Assembly (NCBI GenBank): GCA_048262655.1
Contig: JBLXEY010000003.1
Coordinates: forward strand, 124,001-188,000
Origin: JABMNT01 sp048262655
GTDB lineage: Bacteria > Pseudomonadota > Alphaproteobacteria > Rhodospirillales > Casp-alpha2
DNA: 64,000 bases
Reading direction: 5' to 3'
The translations under genes were made by a program, and so were the position numbers. Each line of letters starts with the position of its first letter. Position 1 is the stretch's first letter. Below, piece after piece: positions 59,191 to 64,000 of this stretch. Under the pieces are notes generated by a model. That model had not been told where the DNA came from, made no database searches, and saw only the letters and a program-made list of their open reading frames with translations.

Positions 59191-60330
59191 ATGTCAAAAC
59201 AAGATTTTTATGAAACATTAGGCGTTGAACGTGGCGCCGGCGACGATGAGCTGAAAAAAGCCTATCGTAAATTGGCCATGAAATATCATCCGGATCGCAA
59301 CCCGGATGATAAAAAGGCCGAACAAGCGTTTAAGGACGTAAACGAAGCCTATGAAGTCCTGAAAGACGGTGAAAAACGGGCTGCTTATGACCGTTTTGGC
59401 CATGCGGCCTTTGAGCAGGGCGGTGCCGGTGGCGGTGCGCGCGGTGCGGCAGGTGGTTTTGGCGGCGGTTTCGCCGATATTTTTGATGAAATGTTTGGAG
59501 ATTTCGCTGGCGGCGGCCGGCGGGGTCGAGCTGCGGCGGGCAACGGTTCTGACCTGCGCTTCAACATGGAAGTCAGTCTCGAAGACGCGTTCAATGGCAA
59601 GCAAACCGAAATCCGAGTTCCCACCTCTGCCGGCTGCACCGATTGTAACGGGACGGGTTCGGAAGGGGCCGTCTCGCCCGCCACATGTGGCGCGTGTAAT
59701 GGCCATGGACGGGTGCGTGCCCAGCAGGGTTTCTTTACCGTTGAGAGAACCTGTTCCACATGTCAGGGCACAGGCGAAGTCATTAAGGACCCATGTCGAG
59801 TTTGTTCCGGTGCCGGTCGGGTCCAGAAAGAGAAAACCCTGAGCGTGAATATCCCCGCCGGAGTTGAAGAAGGAACTCGCATCCGATTGAGTGGCGAAGG
59901 CGAGGCGGGTTTGCGTGGTGCCCCTGCGGGAGACTTATATATCTTCCTGTCGATCGCACCCCATCGATTGTTTCAGCGCGATGGTGCTGACATTCATTGT
60001 CGGGTGCCAATCCCGATGACCAAAGCGGCGCTCGGTGGTACCATCGAGGTGCCAACTGTCGAAGGTAAAATGGCGCGGGTTACAATCCCATCCGGAACAC
60101 CAACCGGTCATCAGTTCCGGCTGCGTGATAAGGGCATGACAATTTTGCGCTCCAAGGCGCGGGGTGATATGTTTATCCAGGCGTTTGTCGAAACACCGGT
60201 TAATCTGACAAAACGACAGAAAGAGTTGTTAAAAGAATTCGAAGGGGAAAGCCCTGAGGATACAACCAGCCCGCAGAGTCATGGCTTTTTTGCAAAAGTG
60301 AAAGACATTTGGGAAGATTTAAAGGAGTAA
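59191..60330 (+). CDS. dnaJ: co-chaperone DnaJ (Hsp40)
   Basis: 379 residues. The J domain (LGVERGAGDDELKKAYRKL, KYHPDRNPDD with HPD) is followed by a Gly-rich stretch (GGAGGGARGAAGGFGGG), four zinc-finger repeats (CTDCNGTG, CGACNGHG, CSTCQGTG, CRVCSGAG) and the C-terminal substrate domains. It stimulates DnaK ATPase. GAGG precedes the ATG. Confidence 0.97.
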   Translation: MSKQDFYETLGVERGAGDDELKKAYRKLAMKYHPDRNPDDKKAEQAFKDVNEAYEVLKDGEKRAAYDRFGHAAFEQGGAGGGARGAAGGFGGGFADIFDEMFGDFAGGGRRGRAAAGNGSDLRFNMEVSLEDAFNGKQTEIRVPTSAGCTDCNGTGSEGAVSPATCGACNGHGRVRAQQGFFTVERTCSTCQGTGEVIKDPCRVCSGAGRVQKEKTLSVNIPAGVEEGTRIRLSGEGEAGLRGAPAGDLYIFLSIAPHRLFQRDGADIHCRVPIPMTKAALGGTIEVPTVEGKMARVTIPSGTPTGHQFRLRDKGMTILRSKARGDMFIQAFVETPVNLTKRQKELLKEFEGESPEDTTSPQSHGFFAKVKDIWEDLKE

Positions 60331-60336
60331 GTCTCC

Positions 60337-60831
60337 ATGTTATCTTTATCCGTACAATTGAGACCTTATCAAGACGCGGATAAACAGGCCATTGCGGATT
60401 TGATCGTGCCAATTCAGCGAACAGAGTTCGACATCCCGATCACACTTGAAGAACAGACCGATCTCGCAGATATTGATGAATTCTACAATCATGGTAGTGG
60501 TGGATTCTGGGTCGCTGTTATCGATGAGCATATTGTCGGGACCATCGGCCTTCTGGATATCACAAATAGGCAGGCTGCATTGCGCAAAATGTTTGTGCAT
60601 AAAGACTATCGTGGAAGCGACACAGGTGTCGCATTAGGACTTTTAGACCATCTCCTTACTGAAGCACGAACAAAGGGAGTGTCGGAGATATTCCTGGGAA
60701 CGACGGCGGATTTTATTGCCGCCCATCGGTTTTATGAGAAAAATGGCTTCAAACAATACAGCAAAACGGACCTGCCGACCCGTTTTCCAATTATGGCCGT
60801 TGATAGCCGATTTTATCGGTTGGCCCTCTAG
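60337..60831 (+). CDS. GNAT family N-acetyltransferase
   Basis: 164 residues. The first strand VQLRPYQDADKQAIADLIVP and the acetyl-CoA motif KMFVHKDYRGSDTGVALGLL fit GNAT. The second motif appears in IFLGTTADFIAAHRFYEKNGF. Its ribosome site AAGGAG overlaps the dnaJ stop region, and it starts 6 bases after dnaJ, so it is probably in the dnaKJ transcript. Substrate unknown. Confidence 0.87.
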   Translation: MLSLSVQLRPYQDADKQAIADLIVPIQRTEFDIPITLEEQTDLADIDEFYNHGSGGFWVAVIDEHIVGTIGLLDITNRQAALRKMFVHKDYRGSDTGVALGLLDHLLTEARTKGVSEIFLGTTADFIAAHRFYEKNGFKQYSKTDLPTRFPIMAVDSRFYRLAL

Positions 60832-60938
60832 CAAGAACACATTGATCAAAAGCTGACGGTTCGGCTTTACGTGACCTATCACAAGGGTTAGCTTGCGCGG
60901 CTATTACCATTCGCTTTTTTCACACAGGATAATGACCT

Positions 60939-61658
60939 ATGAGACCATCTGGCCGAACCTTAGACGCGCTGCGCGACATATCCCTGGAACCCGGCTTCTC
61001 CAAACATGCAGAAGGGTCGTGTATGGCACGCTTCGGCGATACCCATGTCCTTTGTACGGCCAGTGTTGAAGAGCGGGTTCCGCCCTGGATGCGCAATACC
61101 GGTAAAGGATGGGTCACCGCCGAATATGGCATGTTGCCACGGGCCACGGGCTCACGCATGGACAGAGAAGCCGCACGGGGAAAGCAATCGGGAAGAACAC
61201 AGGAAATTCAACGCCTTATCGGTCGTTCCTTGCGTGCTGTTGTCGATATGAAAGCCATGGGTGAGCTGCAGGTTCGTGTTGATTGTGATGTCATTCAGGC
61301 AGACGGCGGAACACGCACGGCTTCGATAACCGGTGCATATGTCGCTTTATATCAAGCGTTTGAGCACTGCATCTCCAAGGAGTTAATGACGGCAATTCCG
61401 TTTACGGATGAAGTTGCTGCCATATCTTGCGGTATCTACAAGGGCCAACCGGTTCTGGATCTTGATTATGATGAGGACAGTACGGCAGAAACGGATGCGA
61501 ACTTTGTTCTGACGGGTAAGGGCGGGATCGTTGAAATCCAGGGGACCGCTGAAGAAGAACCCTTCTCTGAAGAAGATTTTCTGGAACTCATGCGCTTGGC
61601 AAAAAAAGGTGTATCAGAACTGGTTGCCACACAGCGCAAAGCTCTCGGTCAGGACTAG
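60939..61658 (+). CDS. rph: ribonuclease PH
   Basis: Phosphorolytic 3'-5' exoribonuclease that trims tRNA 3' ends. The 239-residue chain has MRPSGRTLDALRDISLEPGF, the catalytic-site block GWVTAEYGMLPRATGSRMDR and LDLDYDEDSTAETDANFVL with metal-binding aspartates. In many Alphaproteobacteria rph follows hrcA; here they are about 14 kb apart. Confidence 0.97.
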   Translation: MRPSGRTLDALRDISLEPGFSKHAEGSCMARFGDTHVLCTASVEERVPPWMRNTGKGWVTAEYGMLPRATGSRMDREAARGKQSGRTQEIQRLIGRSLRAVVDMKAMGELQVRVDCDVIQADGGTRTASITGAYVALYQAFEHCISKELMTAIPFTDEVAAISCGIYKGQPVLDLDYDEDSTAETDANFVLTGKGGIVEIQGTAEEEPFSEEDFLELMRLAKKGVSELVATQRKALGQD

Positions 61659-61662
61659 GTCT

Positions 61663-62259
61663 GTGGCCCGTCGATTCACAGAGGAAAAACTCGTCATCGC
61701 AAGCCACAATGCGGGGAAAGTCCGCGAAATTGATGCGTTGCTGGAACCTTATGGGGTTGATGTTGTCTCCGCGGGTGATTTGGGTTTACCAGAACCAGAA
61801 GAAACCGGCGATACCTTTGTTGCGAACGCGGAATTAAAAGCGATGGCCTCAATGCAAGGGGCTGGCTTGCCAGCGCTGGCTGATGATTCTGGTTTATGTG
61901 TCAATGCATTGGGAGGGGACCCCGGCTTGTATTCAGCGCGCTGGGCTGGACCGAGCAAAGATTTTTCTATTGCGATGGCAGAAGTCCATGAGAAGCTTCG
62001 GGATTTCGATGATAAATCGGCTTATTTCATAAGCGTTCTCGCTTTGGCCTGGCCTGATGGTCATGTCGAGACTTTCGAAGGGCGAATTTCGGGCAAAATT
62101 GTCGAGCCCATGCGCGGATTAAATGGTTTCGGCTACGATCCAATTTTTATCCCGGAGGGATATGAGATTACATTTGGTGAGTTTGAGCCCGCTGCAAAAA
62201 ATGCCATCACGCATCGTGCGGTTGCCTTTGAAAAGCTTGTGAAGGCCTGTTTTGAATGA
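61663..62259 (+). CDS. rdgB: non-canonical purine NTP pyrophosphatase (RdgB/HAM1)
   Basis: Removes ITP/dITP/XTP from the nucleotide pool. From the GTG at 61663 (AGG upstream) the protein has 198 residues, starting ARRFTEEKLVIASHNAGKVR, with the SHNxGK motif, and LADDSGLCVNALGG and GLNGFGYDPIFIPEG further on. The open frame from 61531 inside rph is rejected. It follows rph by 4 bases. Confidence 0.96.
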   Translation: MARRFTEEKLVIASHNAGKVREIDALLEPYGVDVVSAGDLGLPEPEETGDTFVANAELKAMASMQGAGLPALADDSGLCVNALGGDPGLYSARWAGPSKDFSIAMAEVHEKLRDFDDKSAYFISVLALAWPDGHVETFEGRISGKIVEPMRGLNGFGYDPIFIPEGYEITFGEFEPAAKNAITHRAVAFEKLVKACFE

Positions 62260-62273
62260 GCCGTTAAAACCTG

Positions 62274-63404
62274 ATGTTTGCGCTCTATATTCACTGGCCC
62301 TTTTGCCTGAAGAAATGCCCCTATTGCGATTTTAATTCGCACGTATCGGACCAGATTGATCAGGAGCGATGGCGGCAGGCCCTGATCCAGGAACTGACAT
62401 ATTTCGCAAAAGAAACAAAAAGTCGAACCTTAAACAGCGTATTTTTCGGAGGCGGGACGCCTTCGCTCATGGATGCGGCGACTGTCGGGGCGCTGCTTGA
62501 AGCGGCCGGAAAGCATTGGGTTTTATCCGACACTCTTGAAGTCACCCTTGAAGCCAATCCAACATCTACAGAAGCGGCTCGATTTGCAGATTTTCGTGCG
62601 GCTGGCGTAAACCGCTTGTCGCTGGGAATTCAATCCTTTGATGATCAGGTTTTGAGTTATCTTGGGCGTCAGCATTCGGCACACGAAGCGTGTCTTGCAA
62701 TCGAGACCTCACAAAAGGTCTTCGCGCGCACGTCTTTTGACCTTATGTATGCAACACAGGGACAAACCCGAACCCATTGGCAGGCGCAATTGGCGCAAGC
62801 GTTGGCCTTGGCCGGAGATCATTTGTCCCTCTATCAGCTAACGATCGAGAGCGGAACCGCTTTTTCTCGAGATGGAATTGTCGCCGCAGATGGGGATATT
62901 TCTGCTGATCTTTATGAAGACACACAGCGTCTTCTGGGAGATGCCGGCATGCCGGCCTATGAAATCTCCAATCACGCAAGACCAGGGCACGAATGCCGGC
63001 ACAATTTGGTTTATTGGCAAGGCGGCGATTACGTTGGAATTGGCCCGGGTGCACATGGACGGTTGCGCAGCGAGACTGGCGCCATCGCGACCCATCAAAT
63101 TCATAATCCTCAGGCCTGGTTAACCACGGTTGATGAAAAAGGCCACGGCACGGCGAAGCGTCGTTCCTTATCAGAAAAAGACCGGGCGGAAGAACTCTTG
63201 ATCCTTGGGTTGCGTTTGACCGAAGGTATCGATTTGGTGGCGATCGAAAACCGAACGGGAATTTGGTTGCCAAATCATCTCAATGGCGAACACGTCCAAA
63301 ACCTGACAAAAGGCGGTATTCTGGAAGTCTCAGAAACGCATTTGGCGGCTACCGAGGAAGGTCGCACGCGCCTAAACGCTGTGATCGCCAGACTGGTCGA
63401 CTAG
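62274..63404 (+). CDS. hemW: radical SAM heme chaperone HemW
   Basis: 376-residue radical SAM protein: IHWPFCLKKCPYCDFNSHV has C11-x3-C15-x2-C18 for the [4Fe-4S] cluster, and VFFGGGTPSLMD is the SAM-binding GGGTP region. It resembles HemN but lacks the coproporphyrinogen-specific cysteine at the N-terminus; HemW binds heme and delivers it to respiratory enzymes. It follows rdgB by 14 bases. Its stop codon overlaps that of the oppositely oriented gene. Confidence 0.94.
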   Translation: MFALYIHWPFCLKKCPYCDFNSHVSDQIDQERWRQALIQELTYFAKETKSRTLNSVFFGGGTPSLMDAATVGALLEAAGKHWVLSDTLEVTLEANPTSTEAARFADFRAAGVNRLSLGIQSFDDQVLSYLGRQHSAHEACLAIETSQKVFARTSFDLMYATQGQTRTHWQAQLAQALALAGDHLSLYQLTIESGTAFSRDGIVAADGDISADLYEDTQRLLGDAGMPAYEISNHARPGHECRHNLVYWQGGDYVGIGPGAHGRLRSETGAIATHQIHNPQAWLTTVDEKGHGTAKRRSLSEKDRAEELLILGLRLTEGIDLVAIENRTGIWLPNHLNGEHVQNLTKGGILEVSETHLAATEEGRTRLNAVIARLVD

Positions 63405-64000
63405 TTGGTGACAACCTCGAAGGATTCGGGTGCTTTCGAGATAACCCTATTTTCATCGCGACCAATTTGCATAACGGCCAGACCCCGTTCCGCGGTACCG
63501 GCAGGTATCAGGCGGAACACACCATCTCGGCCCCAAAAACCGTTGGGATTGGTCAAGGCTTGCGGGCTAAAATCTGCACCGCCTTCCTGTCGGGCCAATA
63601 CCGATATCAAGGCTGTGGCGTCATAGGCCATGGTCACGAGACGCGGAGGACGCTCCCCATAGGTATCTGTATAAAGCTGATCAAACTCAAGTCGAGCAGA
63701 CGGCGGTGGGGCTGCGAACCAACCACCAATCAGGGCCGGTTCCTTGCCAATTCCAGGTTCATCCCATTGCCCTGTTCCCAGCATCCGCACCGTTCCCGGG
63801 TCAATGTCATAGAAAGGGAGCAGAGCCGCAACCGAGAGCAGCCGTTTCCCGCCGTCAGCCAGCAGCAAGGCGTCAAACGGCAAATCACCAATGGTTTGCA
63901 AATTCTCCAGACGTTTTAGAGCCCGTCGTGAAATCTCGTCATCCTGAGCTTCGAGTTCTTTGCGTTGTTGCAAGAGCGCGGCGCGGCGCGCATCATAATC
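63401..64000 (-). CDS. LppC/LpoA-like penicillin-binding protein activator, 5' end outside
   Basis: Open frame running off the right edge; 199 codons are visible. The fold is periplasmic-binding-protein-like (LLLADGGKRLLSVAALLPFY, LVTMAYDATALISVLAR), with RLIPAGTAERGLAVMQI near the C-terminal end. This matches the LppC/LpoA-type proteins related to branched-chain amino acid receptors that activate PBP1A. The N-terminus with any lipobox is not in the window. The TTG at 63973 is not the start. Confidence 0.75.
   Translation of the reverse strand, partial: DYDARRAALLQQRKELEAQDDEISRRALKRLENLQTIGDLPFDALLLADGGKRLLSVAALLPFYDIDPGTVRMLGTGQWDEPGIGKEPALIGGWFAAPPPSARLEFDQLYTDTYGERPPRLVTMAYDATALISVLARQEGGADFSPQALTNPNGFWGRDGVFRLIPAGTAERGLAVMQIGRDENRVISKAPESFEVVTN

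Overview
The window is a contiguous, gene-dense stretch of an alphaproteobacterial chromosome. Protein sequences and gene order point to a Rhodospirillales-like lineage, but I cannot place it to genus. Clade-typical blocks are: ppsR/maf/aroE/coaE/dnaQ facing hemE/hemH/hemJ/rho across a putative origin; timA-mltA-smr-HTH; hslVU facing hisB-hisH-hisA-hisF-hisE; dnaK-dnaJ; and rph-rdgB-hemW. I saw no insertion sequence, prophage, CRISPR array, rRNA or tRNA.

Layout. 1-4.2 kb: leftward operon ppsR-maf-aroE-coaE-dnaQ plus a truncated TPR gene. 4.24-4.68 kb: AT-rich gap with DnaA-box-like 9-mers, an inverted repeat carrying GANTC sites in both arms, and an AT-rich tract. Genes point away on both sides, and in Caulobacter oriC also lies beside hemE, so this is probably the chromosomal origin. 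4.7-8.9 kb: hemE, hemH, hemJ, rho and a 38-residue membrane peptide. 9-10.3 kb: leftward small membrane and cNMP-binding proteins and FxsA. 10.5-16.5 kb: a tightly packed rightward unit, timA-mltA-lutA-lutB-lutC-smr-HTH, in which a lactate-oxidation cassette sits inside the usual envelope/Smr block. 16.6-22.6 kb: hslVU leftward, histidine genes and a HIT protein rightward. 22.7-30.6 kb: an RTX calcium-binding secreted protein, ComM, a sugar-acid dehydratase/3-hydroxyacid dehydrogenase pair, a DEDD exonuclease and nth. 30.7-35.9 kb: glnD, murJ, ppa.

35.9-44.9 kb: a soluble four-PAS histidine kinase, a small secreted protein, a nucleotidyltransferase-like protein, maeB and mutS. 45-48.6 kb, leftward: hrcA-grpE and a copper-delivery group (DUF2946, PCuAC, Sco1). 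48.8-54.3 kb: accessory genes (aspartoacylase-like, TerB-like, DksA-type zinc finger, RidA-like, carboxymuconolactone-decarboxylase-like divergent from a LysR regulator, two acetyltransferases). 54.6-64 kb: dapB, a 14-TM drug exporter, dnaK-dnaJ, an acetyltransferase, rph, rdgB, hemW and the 3' part of an LppC/LpoA-like gene.

The genes are mostly housekeeping: replication and repair (dnaQ, mutS, nth), heme (hemE, hemH, hemJ, hemW), protein quality control (hslVU, hrcA-grpE, dnaKJ), histidine biosynthesis and nitrogen sensing (glnD). The most informative non-coding signals are the putative oriC and two matching heat-shock-type promoters in front of dnaK and hslV (ATTG-N18-CYTATATA). I did not find a clearly new multi-gene system; the best leads are these regulatory signals, the architecture of the PAS kinase, the RTX protein and a few unassigned enzymes.
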